A stretch of DNA of 64,000 nucleotides from Saprospiraceae bacterium (GCA_020627965.1 JAHDFX010000003.1:1-64000); one strand, 5' to 3'; positions 21,501-32,676 are shown, numbered from the stretch's first letter. Program-made: numbers and translations. Notes: generated by a model from the letters alone, not told the origin.

Positions 21501-24500
21501 CGATGATGGTGCCGGTGGGCCAATAAATAGTCCTACACCGCCTATCATTATAGGAGCAACCGCAGTGAATTATATTGTACAGTCAACAGGTGCACCGGCA
21601 GGCTGTGGAGTGACTGGTATACTGAATATCCCTTGTGGTATTCCATGTCCAAGTTACGATGTTGCAGTACCTGATGCTACTAATATATGCGATGGAGAAA
21701 CAGCCGTTATTACTGTACCTGAATTATCAGGTTGCCTTACACAGATACTAGCACAAGAGAATTTTGATGCTTGTGTAGCTCCGCCAGGCTGGGTAACCAC
21801 CCACTCTGTAGGTGATCCTATAGCGAATGGAGATGGTGATCCTTATTTTGTTTTTGATGGAACCGCAGTGCCAGGTGGAGCTGGAGCCAATCCTAATTTT
21901 AGTGGATGTATTGCAGTTTTAGATGATGATCAACCTAGTGCAGCTTTATTGGGTATAGGAACACTAACTGCTCCCGCTGAAGATCTGACGCCATTTAATT
22001 CTGCTTTCTTATCCTTTGACTGGGGATATACTAACATAGGTGCAGATAACTTTGTAGTAGAAGTATTCGATGGTACTGCATGGGTACTTGTACTCGGACC
22101 ACTGGCAGCTTCTGGATCAGGTACTGAAAATATTGATGTATCTCCCTATATAAATGGTAATTTCCAGGTACGTTTCGTATTGGATGATGGAGGCGCTTGG
22201 GCATGGGGCGTAGGTATTGATAATTATATGATCGAAGTTTCCATTGTTTCTGATGTAACAGTAAACTGGAACTTGGATGCAGTAGCGCAGCCTAGTATTA
22301 ATCAATCTTGTGGAGATATTAGCCTTTCTACGCCTCTCACAATGGCTGACCCGACGGGTTGTGTAGCCGAAGAAAGAGTGATCGATTATAGAGCTTTTTG
22401 TGATGACGATGGTTCTGAAATTGCCGCAGGAAATGTTTCTATTTTTGTTTATCCAACACCAGTAGCAGGAACTCATTATACACTGCCTGCTGGCGGTTGT
22501 GATGCTACTATAGCCGACCTTTGTGGTAGCCTTGAAATACTATATGATGATGGTGCAGGCGGACCTGTTACCAATACGACTCCACCTATACTGGTAGATG
22601 GAGACGCACTCACGATTAATTACTCTATTGCTGTCCCAGGCGCACCAGCAAATTGTACAGTGACAGGTTCTTATGAATCTATTTGTATAACGAATTTACC
22701 TTGTGCTGTTTTTAATAACTTAACGGCTGATCTGACAGAAACTTGTGATGGAGCAACCGTATGCTATACAGTTGATCTAACCGACGAAACACAGCCTATT
22801 TTACTAAGTGAAGATTTTGAATCAGGTGTTCAGCCTGCTGGATGGACAGTAACAAGTAATGGAACAGCTTTACCTGTAAACTGGGCATCCACTGGTAATC
22901 CTGCTGGAGCAGGACCCTTAACGGGGAACTCTGTATTAATTGATGATACAGGAGCAGCTAATCCTGATCAAACTTGTATCGTTACCCCAATTGTTGATAT
23001 GTCTTCTACTATTTTACCTACACTTTCCTTGAATTGGCAACATGAAGGATTTGCCGGTTCTGGTGATTTTACTATTGAAGTATTCAATGGAGCTATCTGG
23101 GATGTCTTGCTTTTTGCTCAGGATGATTCAGACAGTAGCGAAGATGATCCTGATGTTTCCGGAGGAGACTGTGCGGGAGCATTCCCTACTGGTGGCCCGG
23201 TTGGCGACCCCGATATATTTGATCTGTCTTGTTACTCTAATGCAGATTTTCAGGTGAGGTTCTGTTATATTGATGAAGATAATGGTGGAGGAAACTGGGG
23301 GGCTAATGTAGATAACGTGCTGATAGAGCAGTCCTTACCACCAAATTATACGATTGCCTGGAGCGCACCAGCAGGCGCTACACTTATTAGTGGTGGTGGT
23401 ACGCAAGATCAGGTAACTTGTTATCAATTGGCAACTACAGCCTGTGGATCAGAAGTACAAAATGCACCTATCGTAGTAGATTGCCTGGATGGAAACGGTG
23501 CTATAAATGGCAATTTATTTACAGGAAATATACCTGATGTAACGGTCTATAGCGCACCTGTTGAAGGAGCAGACTTTACATTGCCTTCAGCAGAGTGTGA
23601 TGCTACCATCATTGATAATTGCGGTGGAGCATTAACTATCCTATATGATGATGGCTTTGGCGGACCAATAACAAATACAAACCCACCATTACTGACTACG
23701 CCCTCCGCTGTAAACTATATTGTTATGGTAACTGGCGCACCAGCTGGGTGCGAAGCAACAGGAGTAATGAATATCCCATGTGGAAGTAATTGCCCGGGAT
23801 ATAATCCGGCAACTATAGATAATCTTATTGTTTGTGATGGAGCAACTGTCAATGTTACAGCAACAGAAACATCGGGTTGTTTGTCTGTTACAGTTGTTGA
23901 TGAAAATTTTGATGATGGCATTTGTGCCGGAACAGGAGGAACAGCACCTGCCGGATGGACTGTCGATTTTAATGCTGTTGCAGGAGCTGAATTAGGTAAT
24001 TTCTTCTACTTTGATGAGCCTGCAGCTAACGGAGCTGCCGGAACTTCTGATACTGGTGATAATCCTAACTTTGCAGGCTGTATCGCAGCACTAGATGATG
24101 ATGCACCAGGCGCTGGCTTAGTAGGAGTAGGAATCATGACTACAGATACTTATAATCTTAGTAATTTCAGTTCGGCTAACATGACCTTTGATTATGAGTA
24201 TAATAATATTGGTGCAGATCAGTTTTATGTAGAAGTATTTGATGGCACAGCCTGGGTACAGGTATTAGGACCGCTAACAGCTGATGCAACAGCTTCTGCA
24301 AATATTGATCTTACGCCTTACCAAAATGCTGCTTTCCAAACTCGATTTGTATTAGATGACGGAGGTGCATGGGCATGGGGTGCTGCTATTGATAACTTTA
24401 TGATAGAAGCTACCTCCATTTCAACAGTAACAGTAGACTGGGATGTTGATGGTACAGCTCAACCGCCAATTACGAGTCAGGCTTGTGGCGATGTAGCCTT

Positions 24501-27500
24501 AGCTTACACTATAGCAATGGCAGACCCGAATGGCTGTGCTGCTGAAACTCAAACTATTTCATATACAATTACCTGTGATGAAGAGGCTACCATATTAGAT
24601 CAAGGTACTTTTGATGTAGAAGTATGGCCAAATCCTGTAGAAGGCGTACACTATACTTTATCAACTACAGCATGTGATGGCACAATTACAGACCTTTGTG
24701 GAGGTGGCGCATTAGCTATCTTCTATGGTGATGGAATGGGAGGCCCGGTTAACAACCCAACACCACCAACCATAACTGCTTCTACATTAGTTGATTATTC
24801 TATTAAATTTACAAATGATGCAAGCGGATGCTCAGGTGTTATAGGAAGCTATCAGGTGAGCTGTAATGCTTGTCCAACCTATGATCCACCAGCGATTGAT
24901 GTTACAGAGATTTGTACAGGAGAAAGTGTAAATATCACAGCAACAGAAAATACGGGTTGCCAAACTACATTTGCAGCTTATACTTTACCCTTGACAGGTA
25001 CAACGAATCAGGTCGCTGATTGGTCACCACTAACAGGAAGACCAAACGTAGGAGGAACTACTCTTAGTGCTAATAACCCGCCTTATACATTGATTCCTTT
25101 ACAGGTAGATGTAACAGGTACATATGTTATCAACTCTGCTTTTGATTTTGATGGATACCTCTTATTATACACAGATCCGCTTGACCTAACACTAAACCCA
25201 CCAACTACTTATGTCGCTGGTGATGATGATGGACCAAATGGTACGGCTGATGCAGAGGTCAGCGTTACTTTAAATGCCTTCCAGAATTATTATATCATTG
25301 TAACTGCTTTCGGAACGGCTTCGGGTAATTATACAGTTACTTTCCCAACTATACCCGCAGGTGCACAAATTGGTCAAGGTGCTATTCTTGGTGATGATGT
25401 AACTGTTAACTGGACTATTGACGGAGTAGCACAAACTCCATTCACGCAAGTTTGTGGAGATATTGACTGGTCGCCAACTTTAGATATGACCGATCCTAAT
25501 GCCTGCATGCCTGAAACACAAACTATAGCATACAGTGCTACTTGCGATGGTGATGGCTCAGAGGTGTCTACGGGCTCCTTTGATGTAACTTTATATCCTA
25601 CTCCTGTGGCAGGCGTACACTTTACATTGCCGACAGCAGATTGTGATGCCACAATAGTAGACGAATGTGCAGGCGCACTAACAATATTGTATGACGATGG
25701 TGCAGGAGGACCAATAACTAATGCTACCCCTCCTGTAGTCGTTCAGGGAACTTCACTTACCATAAACTACACAGTAGTCTATACCGGTGCCCCAGTGGAA
25801 TGTACTACGGCAGGTTCTTATGAAGCGGTTTGCATCGGTAATTTTATGTGTCCAACTTTTAATGGGGTAACAGCAGATGTAACAGAAGCTTGTGACGGCA
25901 CAGTAGTCTGTTATAATGTAGATATGGATGGTGAAGCTCAACCTATTTTACTAAGTGAAGATTTCGAATCAGGCGTACAACCTATTGGTTGGACAGTAAC
26001 ACCTAATGATGGTACAGGCTTGCCTGTAAACTGGGCTTCTACAGCTAATCCTGGTGGAGCAGGACCATTGACGGGTACTTCTGTATTGATCGATGATACA
26101 GGTGCGGCTAACTTTGTACAAACCTGTGTGGTTTCTCCTATCGTAGATCTATCTTCTGCAACTTCTCCGACATTATCACTCAACTGGCAGCATGAAGGTT
26201 TTGTCGCAGATGGTGATTTTACCATTGAGGTTTGGAATGGTGTTTCATGGGATGTATTATTACTTGCATTAGATGATTCAGATAGTAGCGAAGATGATCC
26301 TGATGTTTCAGGTACAGATTGTACAGGGGCACTACCTATAGGTGGCCCTGTTGGTGATCCTGATGTCTTTGATATTTCCTGTTACAGTAATGCCGACTTT
26401 CAGGTAAGATTCTGCTATGTAAATGAAAACATGGCAGATGACGGTGGAAACTGGGGCGCAAGTATTGATAATGTAGTCATCGAACAATTAGCATTGACCA
26501 ACTTTGACGTAGCATGGAGTACACCTCCGGGAGCAACACTCGTCAGTGGTGGCGGAGTAGATGATCTAACCACTTGTTATGCACTATCAACAGCATTGAC
26601 TTGTGGATCAGAAGTCCAAAACGCACCGATTGTAGTAAATTGCTCAAATAATGGTACATTCGATTCTGAACTATTCAATGGTAATGTACCGGATGTAACC
26701 CTATATGGAATTCCTATTGAAGGAACTGATTTCGTATTGCCAACAGCAGAATGTGATGCTACAATAGTAAATAATTGTGGTGCGACTATTCTATATGATG
26801 ATGGAGCAGGCGGACCTATTGTAAATACAACACCTCCAACAATCAATGGACCAACTCAGGTCAATTATATCGTACAATCTGCTGGCGCACCCGCTACTTG
26901 TGGCGCCACTGGCTTACTAAATATACCTTGTGGTATACCATGTCCAAACTATGATGTGCCACTAGCAGGAACAGCGGTTTGTGATGGTGATGCAACGGCA
27001 GTTACTGTAACTGAATTGTCTGGCTGTCTGGAAGTCATTGTAGGAGAAGAAAACTTCGATGCCTGTGCGCTACCAGCAGGTTGGACAGCTACTCACTCCG
27101 CAGGTGATCCACTTGTTGAAGGAGACGGTGATCCTTACTTTAACTTTGCTGCAACTACAGTACCGGGAGGAGCAGGAATAAATCCAAATTTCAGTGGATG
27201 TATAGGCTTACTTGATGAAGATGCGCCAAGTGCAGCGCTAGTAGGTGTAGGAACTCTAACAGCGCCCGCAGCAGACCTGACACCATTTAATTCAGCTTCC
27301 TTGTCATTTGACTGGGGCTACAACAATATCGGTGCAGATAATTTCACTGTCGAAGTATTTGATGGAACAGCCTGGGTACCTGTATTAGGGACACTCATAG
27401 AAGATGGATTCGGCACTGAAAATATTGATGTATCCCCATACATTAATGCTAGTTTCCAGGTGCGTTTTGTATTGGATGATGGCGCTGCATGGGGATGGGG

Positions 27501-30500
27501 AGCAGGTATTGATAATTATCAACTTGTAGGCTCAAGTGTATCCGACGTTACAGTAGATTGGAGCTTAAATGGAGTAGCGCAACCTACTATCAATCAGGGG
27601 TGTGGAGATGTGAATTTTGATGTAACATGGGCACATAGTGATCCAACTGCATGTACTTCTGAAACACAAACCATAGATTATACAATTACCTGCGATGAAG
27701 ACGCTAATGCACAAATAGCTATGGGGTCTTACAGTATTGAGGTTTGGCCAACATTGACTCAGGATGTACATTATACCATACCTACAGGTTGCGATGCAAC
27801 AATCACAGACTTGTGTGCTGGTGCATTAACAATCCTATACGATGACGGAGCAGGTGGATCTATTGTAAATACAACACCTCCTGCATTGGCACCGCCAGCA
27901 ACAATTGCTTACAGTATTAATTTTACAGGAGCACCAGCAGGTTGTGAAGTTACAGGAACTATTACCACAGCAGATATTATTGCGACGGCTACATCTAATA
28001 GCCCAATTTGTGAAGGTGAAGACCTAGTCTTGATGGAAACTGGAGGGGCTGGAACTAACTGGACCTGGAGCAGTGATGGAGCAGCAACTTTTGATGATAA
28101 TACACTACAAAATCCTACAGCATCAGGAGCAGTTGATGGCGAAACTTTCACCGTTGTAGTAACTGATGACACAGGATGTTCAGCGACTTCTACAGTAACA
28201 ATTACAGTGAGTCCATTACCGATTGTTAGTATTAATGCTGCTGGCCCTTTCTGTGCAGAAGATACACCTGTATTGCTAGTGGGCAATCCGGCAGGAGGTA
28301 CATTCGGGGGCGGAGCTTATGTCGATGCCGCTGGAAACTTTGATCCTTCATTGGCAATAATAGGAATGAATCCTGTGACTTATTCAGTTACTCAGAATGG
28401 CTGTACAGTTGAGGATATGATCATGATTGAGGTTAATCAGGTAACAGCCGTTGCTGCATTAGACGGAAACGCTAGTTGTGATGAAGCCAATGGTAGTGCA
28501 ACTGTTGTTCCAGCAGGAGGTACAGTCGCAACAGATTATTCTTACATATGGGATAATGGTGAAACTACAGCTACTGCAGCTATGTTATTAGCAGGTGTAC
28601 ACACCGTAACAGTAACTGATGATGCAGGTTGTTCTGCAACGGCATCCGTAACTATAGGTGGAACACCTGACGTATTAATTGATAATGTTGTTTCTACAGA
28701 CGCAACTTGTGGCGGAAGCGATGGTACAGCAACTGTTACAGCAAGTGGTGGTACAGTTGTGGCCGATTATACTTATCTGTGGAGTGATAACCAGACTACA
28801 GCAACAGCTAGTAATCTAAGTTCGGGCTCATACACAGTTACAGTAACAGATGATAATGGATGTTTTGCAACTGCCTCAATAGGGGTAAGTGATGCAGGAG
28901 CACCAACGGTAGATAACATTACATCTACTGATGCTACCTGCGGAGCCGCGGATGGTACAGCAAGCGTCACAGCTAGTGGTGGTACAGTGGCTGCGGATTA
29001 TGGTTATCAATGGGATGACCCTGCTACGCAAACAACAGCTACTGCAACAGGATTGACCGCAGGAACATATAATGTTACAGTGACTGATGATCTGGGCTGT
29101 ATTGCTATTGATATGGTTGAAGTACTAGACATACCAGGACCTAGTATTGATGGAATTGCAACGACAACTGGAACTTGTGGTGACCCCACAGGAATTGCAG
29201 TGGTAACAGCAAGTGGCGGAACGGTTGCAACTGATTACTCATACGCATGGGATAATGGCGCAACTACAGCGGCAATAACTGACCTCGCAGCAGGTACATA
29301 TACAGTTACAGTGACTGATGACAATGGATGTACAACAACTGGATCAGTAGTAGTAGATAACACTGCAGGTCCTGCGATTGATAATATTTCAGGTACTGAT
29401 ACTGCTTGTGGAGATGCGAGTGGTACAGCAACTGTTACAGCAAGCGGTGGTACACCTGCTTATACATATCAATGGGATGATCCATTAGCGCAGACAACAG
29501 TTACAGCCGTTGGTTTATTGGCTGGTACTTATAATGTTACTGTAACAGATAATATTGGATGTACAGCAACTGCCGAAGTTACACTTACAGATTCACCAGG
29601 ACCGGCTCTTACTACAAGTGCTATGGATGCTACTTGTGGCAATGCTAATGGTACTGCAACTGTATCAGCTACAGGTGGACTTGCACCGTACACTTATCTG
29701 TGGGATGCCGCTACAGGCAACCAAACCACAGCAACAGCTACAGGTTTGGTCGCAGGTACTTATTCTGTTTTAGTATCAGATGACAATGGATGTCAAATAT
29801 CAGAAATGATAACAGTTGGCGATATTGCTGGACCAACAGCAGCAGCAGTTGCAACAGATGCAAACTGTGGTAATGCTGATGGAAGTGCTACGGCAACGGT
29901 TACAGGAGGTACGATCGTAACGGATTATACTTATCAATGGGATGCTAATGCAGGCAACCAGACCACGGCAACAGCTACAGGTTTGGCAGCAGGCACTTAT
30001 AGTGTAACTATTACTGATGATAATAACTGCCCGGCAGAAACCACAGTAACTGTAGGTGATACACCAGGACCAGTTGTAGATAGTGCGACGTCGACAGATG
30101 CAACCTGTGGAGGTAGCGATGGTACTGCAACCGTTGTAGCTAGTGGAGGCACAGCGGCAGTAGATTATACTTATCTCTGGGATGATGCTTCGGCACAAAC
30201 TACAGCAACAGCAACAGGTCTGTCAGCCGGTACCTATAATGTAACGGTGACTGATGATAATGGCTGTACTGTAACAGGTAATGTAGCTGTTAATGATCTT
30301 GGAGCCCCGAGTATTGCAAATACGTCTTCTACGGATGCTATTTGTGGCGGAAGCCAAGGCACAGCAACAGTAGCAGCTACAGGCGGAACAGTTGCTGTAG
30401 ATTACACCTACCTGTGGGATGATGCAGTTGCGCAAACAACAGCGACAGCGACAGGTTTAATTGCCGGAACATATAATGTAACAGTTACCGATGATATCGG

Positions 30501-32676
30501 TTGTTCTGTAATAGGATCAGTAACGGTAGCCGATATCGCAGGCCCTACTGTTAATAATACATTTGCATCTGATGCCAATTGTGGTGCTAGTGATGGCTCT
30601 GCAACGGTTATTGCTAGTGGAGGAACGGTAGCTGGTAGTTATTCTTATCAGTGGGATGATCCTGCTACACAAACAACGGCTACAGCTTCAGGACTTTCTG
30701 CCGGAATATATAATGTTACTGTAACCGATGACAATGGTTGTATAGCTATAGGTTCCGCAACAGTGGGAGGTACTGATGCACCTACTATTGATGAAACTTC
30801 ATCCGTAGATGCTACATGTGGCGATAGCGATGGTTCAGCTTCAGTAGTGGCTATTGGAGGAACACCTGGCTACACCTATCAGTGGGGTGATGCTTCTGCT
30901 CAAACTACGGCAACTGCTACAGGTTTAAGCGCTGGCACATATACAGTTACTGTAACTGATGCAAATGCTTGTGTAGCAACAGCATCTGCGACAGTTAGCG
31001 ATTCAGGCGCACCTTCTATTGATAATGTCAATTTCACAGATGCATCTTGCGGACAAGCGGACGGCAGTGTTACTTTGACAGTTAGTGGAGGAACAGTAGC
31101 AGCAGATTATATTTATCAATGGGATGATCCTGCTGCGCAGACTACAGCGACAGCAACAGGTTTAGCGGCAGGCACATATATAGTGACTGTAACAGATGAT
31201 CTGGGCTGTAATGCAATAACAGCAGTAGTTATTGGGGAAGAGACTTGTATATTCATTGGTGTTTCAAATAGCTTTAGTGCTGATGATCCTTGTACATGTA
31301 ATGGCGATCAATCTGCAAATGGTGCAGGAGATGGCACATTTAATGAAACAATTACAGTTACAGGACCTCCAAACGTAATTGTTCAGGCAAGTGCTGCTTC
31401 CACAGGACTTGATATTCCTGTTCCTGCAGCATTTATTGAAGTAGCTCCAGGACGTTATGAACTAACTTTCAATCATATTGATAGAATAGGTTATAATCTT
31501 GCAGTTGAATTTTCTGGAGATGGTGGACTTACTTTTGATAATGCCTTGAATGGCGCAGGATTACAATTGACGTTCTCTAATGTGTGTGCATATCCAGTGC
31601 TAGATTTTGTACCACTCGATATGGCTTATTGTGGTAATGATGCAGCTGTAGAGGTGAATGTATTGGAAGTTTCAACGGATGTTACCTTTACGGCAGTAGC
31701 TAATGAGCCTACTATAAGCATTGATAACGGTATAGCCGGACCTCCGCCGATTACATTTAATCCTTCTGCTTTGACAACAGGCTTCCATAATGTAGATGCT
31801 ACTTATGACTATGTAGCAGGAACAGGTATGGGAGGCACACTAGCTAGTCCAGCAATTGCGATTAATTCATGTCCGGTAACATATACTGAAATTGTTCAGA
31901 TATATGACCTGCCATCAGCTACAGTAACATGTACTGAAACTGGTATTATCAGTTTGGATAACATAACAGTACCTTCTGGTAATCTGAATGACCTGATGTA
32001 CGCACTAGATGGAGGAGCTTTTGGAACAAGTACTTCTTTTACTGTACCCGATGATGGTACGTATACCGTAAATATTATGGATACGAATACAGGATGTATA
32101 GTCGATGTTACAGCAAACTGTCTGCTTCCGCTTGAATTGACTTCATTTAAAGGAGAGTGTGCAGGTGGAGATTATGCTTTAGCATGGACGACTAATACTG
32201 AATCTAATATTTCACACTTCGTTATTGAACGTTCAGTAGACGCAACTAATTATACACGTATTGGAGAAGTACAGGCTGTTGGCAATTCCAATACAGTCCA
32301 GTATTATACCTTTACAGATCAAACCAGCTTGCTAGCTCGCTACTATTACAGATTGAGAATAGTAGAACTAGATGGTCTGGAAACTTTCTCAGGTGTTGTA
32401 GTTGCTGAATGTTTGAATGGTGAGTTTGGTGTAGTTGATGTATATCCGAATCCAACTGACAGTGAAGTGATTATTACTTATGAAATGACTGATAGAAAAG
32501 ATGTAGTATTCCGTTTGGTTGATGTACTTGGACGTACATTACATGAAGAAGTACTAGCACCAGAGATAGGTGTAAACACGAAAGTAATTGATATGGCTCA
32601 TCTGCCTTCTGCTATGTATTTCATTATACTTGATGATGGAAAACTACAATCTACTAAAAAAGTAGTCAGAAAATAA
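18502..32676 (+). CDS. giant T9SS-secreted surface protein: degenerate cytochrome-c-like domain, MAM/jelly-roll-like modules, Ig-like region, 12 SprB-like repeats, type A T9SS sorting domain
   Basis: Single ORF of about 4.7k aa. Signal peptide MIRKFTHFITSFLTIVSLMAMVGWTNNAHAQ starts at 18502 (track start 18433 is upstream). C-term 'VDVYPNPTDSEVIITYEM...MYFIILDDGKLQSTKKVVRK'. Confidence 0.93.
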   Translation: MIRKFTHFITSFLTIVSLMAMVGWTNNAHAQSCPDGVSYQWTDILTIFDNAGCNQTFGCHGGGASGLDLTTYAGFSAGGNQCGGTITSGTLLTEIITVGASCGVDAVPAMTTFGATVTTADLDAIQAWIDSGALEDCPSATCPAYDAAAIDTQLLCGDGTVNITATETTGCAGGDDVTINYTVGGVAQAEINQACGDIALAVPIAHSTPGGCTPETITVDFTATCDGDGTEKASGTYDIEIWPALTDGIHFVLPVAECDYNIADLCGDLVILYDDGMGGPIVNTSPPVAATPMTINYTISFNGAPAACELSGSMLKNCDGCPAFDTSVADATAVCDGDVVTVSATETTGCFVIEIANENFDDGVCAGTGGTAPAGWVISHTGTGTLGSFFYFDEPAINGAAGGTATGTNGNFSGCVMAMDDDAPGSGLIGTGTIESPVYDLTPYPSANLTLDYEYNWIGADNFVIEVFDGTAWIPVLGPLVADETGALDVDVTPYLNANFQVRFVLNDGAAWAWGAAIDNFAITSTLIEGVTVDWTVNGVTQPQIMAACGDLELMATMTGDPNACAVETQTITYSAACDTDGSVVSSGSFDIDVWPTPIEGVHYTLPTADCDATIVDECAGALTIMYDDGAGGMTATPPVLNTGSGLSVNYSVVFTGAPASCTATGSYTAICIGAFTCPTFNGITADQPDACNGATVCYTVEMDGASDPLLLSEDFESGVQPPGWTVTPNDGTELPVDWGAASNSNPGGAEPGSFAGTSPFISDEGAANFTQTCIVSPIVDMSSTILPTLSASWQHEGFAGDGDFTIEVWNGAAWDVLLLAIDDSDSGEEDAAFVTGSDCVGATPAGGPVGDPDVFDISCYNNADFQVRFCYVNEDPTDAGGNWGASIDNVVIEQQAAANYGITWNTPVGATLVSGGTAEDLTSCYTLATNLTCGVDIQNAPITVDCVNNGVFDSNLFTGNTPNVSVYGIPAQGVDFELPSEECNSDIGNFCGAGLTILYDDGAGGPINSPTPPIIIGATAVNYIVQSTGAPAGCGVTGILNIPCGIPCPSYDVAVPDATNICDGETAVITVPELSGCLTQILAQENFDACVAPPGWVTTHSVGDPIANGDGDPYFVFDGTAVPGGAGANPNFSGCIAVLDDDQPSAALLGIGTLTAPAEDLTPFNSAFLSFDWGYTNIGADNFVVEVFDGTAWVLVLGPLAASGSGTENIDVSPYINGNFQVRFVLDDGGAWAWGVGIDNYMIEVSIVSDVTVNWNLDAVAQPSINQSCGDISLSTPLTMADPTGCVAEERVIDYRAFCDDDGSEIAAGNVSIFVYPTPVAGTHYTLPAGGCDATIADLCGSLEILYDDGAGGPVTNTTPPILVDGDALTINYSIAVPGAPANCTVTGSYESICITNLPCAVFNNLTADLTETCDGATVCYTVDLTDETQPILLSEDFESGVQPAGWTVTSNGTALPVNWASTGNPAGAGPLTGNSVLIDDTGAANPDQTCIVTPIVDMSSTILPTLSLNWQHEGFAGSGDFTIEVFNGAIWDVLLFAQDDSDSSEDDPDVSGGDCAGAFPTGGPVGDPDIFDLSCYSNADFQVRFCYIDEDNGGGNWGANVDNVLIEQSLPPNYTIAWSAPAGATLISGGGTQDQVTCYQLATTACGSEVQNAPIVVDCLDGNGAINGNLFTGNIPDVTVYSAPVEGADFTLPSAECDATIIDNCGGALTILYDDGFGGPITNTNPPLLTTPSAVNYIVMVTGAPAGCEATGVMNIPCGSNCPGYNPATIDNLIVCDGATVNVTATETSGCLSVTVVDENFDDGICAGTGGTAPAGWTVDFNAVAGAELGNFFYFDEPAANGAAGTSDTGDNPNFAGCIAALDDDAPGAGLVGVGIMTTDTYNLSNFSSANMTFDYEYNNIGADQFYVEVFDGTAWVQVLGPLTADATASANIDLTPYQNAAFQTRFVLDDGGAWAWGAAIDNFMIEATSISTVTVDWDVDGTAQPPITSQACGDVALAYTIAMADPNGCAAETQTISYTITCDEEATILDQGTFDVEVWPNPVEGVHYTLSTTACDGTITDLCGGGALAIFYGDGMGGPVNNPTPPTITASTLVDYSIKFTNDASGCSGVIGSYQVSCNACPTYDPPAIDVTEICTGESVNITATENTGCQTTFAAYTLPLTGTTNQVADWSPLTGRPNVGGTTLSANNPPYTLIPLQVDVTGTYVINSAFDFDGYLLLYTDPLDLTLNPPTTYVAGDDDGPNGTADAEVSVTLNAFQNYYIIVTAFGTASGNYTVTFPTIPAGAQIGQGAILGDDVTVNWTIDGVAQTPFTQVCGDIDWSPTLDMTDPNACMPETQTIAYSATCDGDGSEVSTGSFDVTLYPTPVAGVHFTLPTADCDATIVDECAGALTILYDDGAGGPITNATPPVVVQGTSLTINYTVVYTGAPVECTTAGSYEAVCIGNFMCPTFNGVTADVTEACDGTVVCYNVDMDGEAQPILLSEDFESGVQPIGWTVTPNDGTGLPVNWASTANPGGAGPLTGTSVLIDDTGAANFVQTCVVSPIVDLSSATSPTLSLNWQHEGFVADGDFTIEVWNGVSWDVLLLALDDSDSSEDDPDVSGTDCTGALPIGGPVGDPDVFDISCYSNADFQVRFCYVNENMADDGGNWGASIDNVVIEQLALTNFDVAWSTPPGATLVSGGGVDDLTTCYALSTALTCGSEVQNAPIVVNCSNNGTFDSELFNGNVPDVTLYGIPIEGTDFVLPTAECDATIVNNCGATILYDDGAGGPIVNTTPPTINGPTQVNYIVQSAGAPATCGATGLLNIPCGIPCPNYDVPLAGTAVCDGDATAVTVTELSGCLEVIVGEENFDACALPAGWTATHSAGDPLVEGDGDPYFNFAATTVPGGAGINPNFSGCIGLLDEDAPSAALVGVGTLTAPAADLTPFNSASLSFDWGYNNIGADNFTVEVFDGTAWVPVLGTLIEDGFGTENIDVSPYINASFQVRFVLDDGAAWGWGAGIDNYQLVGSSVSDVTVDWSLNGVAQPTINQGCGDVNFDVTWAHSDPTACTSETQTIDYTITCDEDANAQIAMGSYSIEVWPTLTQDVHYTIPTGCDATITDLCAGALTILYDDGAGGSIVNTTPPALAPPATIAYSINFTGAPAGCEVTGTITTADIIATATSNSPICEGEDLVLMETGGAGTNWTWSSDGAATFDDNTLQNPTASGAVDGETFTVVVTDDTGCSATSTVTITVSPLPIVSINAAGPFCAEDTPVLLVGNPAGGTFGGGAYVDAAGNFDPSLAIIGMNPVTYSVTQNGCTVEDMIMIEVNQVTAVAALDGNASCDEANGSATVVPAGGTVATDYSYIWDNGETTATAAMLLAGVHTVTVTDDAGCSATASVTIGGTPDVLIDNVVSTDATCGGSDGTATVTASGGTVVADYTYLWSDNQTTATASNLSSGSYTVTVTDDNGCFATASIGVSDAGAPTVDNITSTDATCGAADGTASVTASGGTVAADYGYQWDDPATQTTATATGLTAGTYNVTVTDDLGCIAIDMVEVLDIPGPSIDGIATTTGTCGDPTGIAVVTASGGTVATDYSYAWDNGATTAAITDLAAGTYTVTVTDDNGCTTTGSVVVDNTAGPAIDNISGTDTACGDASGTATVTASGGTPAYTYQWDDPLAQTTVTAVGLLAGTYNVTVTDNIGCTATAEVTLTDSPGPALTTSAMDATCGNANGTATVSATGGLAPYTYLWDAATGNQTTATATGLVAGTYSVLVSDDNGCQISEMITVGDIAGPTAAAVATDANCGNADGSATATVTGGTIVTDYTYQWDANAGNQTTATATGLAAGTYSVTITDDNNCPAETTVTVGDTPGPVVDSATSTDATCGGSDGTATVVASGGTAAVDYTYLWDDASAQTTATATGLSAGTYNVTVTDDNGCTVTGNVAVNDLGAPSIANTSSTDAICGGSQGTATVAATGGTVAVDYTYLWDDAVAQTTATATGLIAGTYNVTVTDDIGCSVIGSVTVADIAGPTVNNTFASDANCGASDGSATVIASGGTVAGSYSYQWDDPATQTTATASGLSAGIYNVTVTDDNGCIAIGSATVGGTDAPTIDETSSVDATCGDSDGSASVVAIGGTPGYTYQWGDASAQTTATATGLSAGTYTVTVTDANACVATASATVSDSGAPSIDNVNFTDASCGQADGSVTLTVSGGTVAADYIYQWDDPAAQTTATATGLAAGTYIVTVTDDLGCNAITAVVIGEETCIFIGVSNSFSADDPCTCNGDQSANGAGDGTFNETITVTGPPNVIVQASAASTGLDIPVPAAFIEVAPGRYELTFNHIDRIGYNLAVEFSGDGGLTFDNALNGAGLQLTFSNVCAYPVLDFVPLDMAYCGNDAAVEVNVLEVSTDVTFTAVANEPTISIDNGIAGPPPITFNPSALTTGFHNVDATYDYVAGTGMGGTLASPAIAINSCPVTYTEIVQIYDLPSATVTCTETGIISLDNITVPSGNLNDLMYALDGGAFGTSTSFTVPDDGTYTVNIMDTNTGCIVDVTANCLLPLELTSFKGECAGGDYALAWTTNTESNISHFVIERSVDATNYTRIGEVQAVGNSNTVQYYTFTDQTSLLARYYYRLRIVELDGLETFSGVVVAECLNGEFGVVDVYPNPTDSEVIITYEMTDRKDVVFRLVDVLGRTLHEEVLAPEIGVNTKVIDMAHLPSAMYFIILDDGKLQSTKKVVRK
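28441..31235 (+). repeat. SprB-like tandem repeat array, 12 units
   Basis: Twelve 'DATCGGSDGTATVTASGG..YTYLWD...TTATATGLSAGTYNVTVTDDNGC' units counted by eye. Confidence 0.9.

Noticed and set aside
29800-30435. Antisense ORFs across the SprB-like array (also 25374-26846, 34462-35502, 38111-38977)
   Set aside because: Low-complexity mirror translations of coding repeats; not independent genes.
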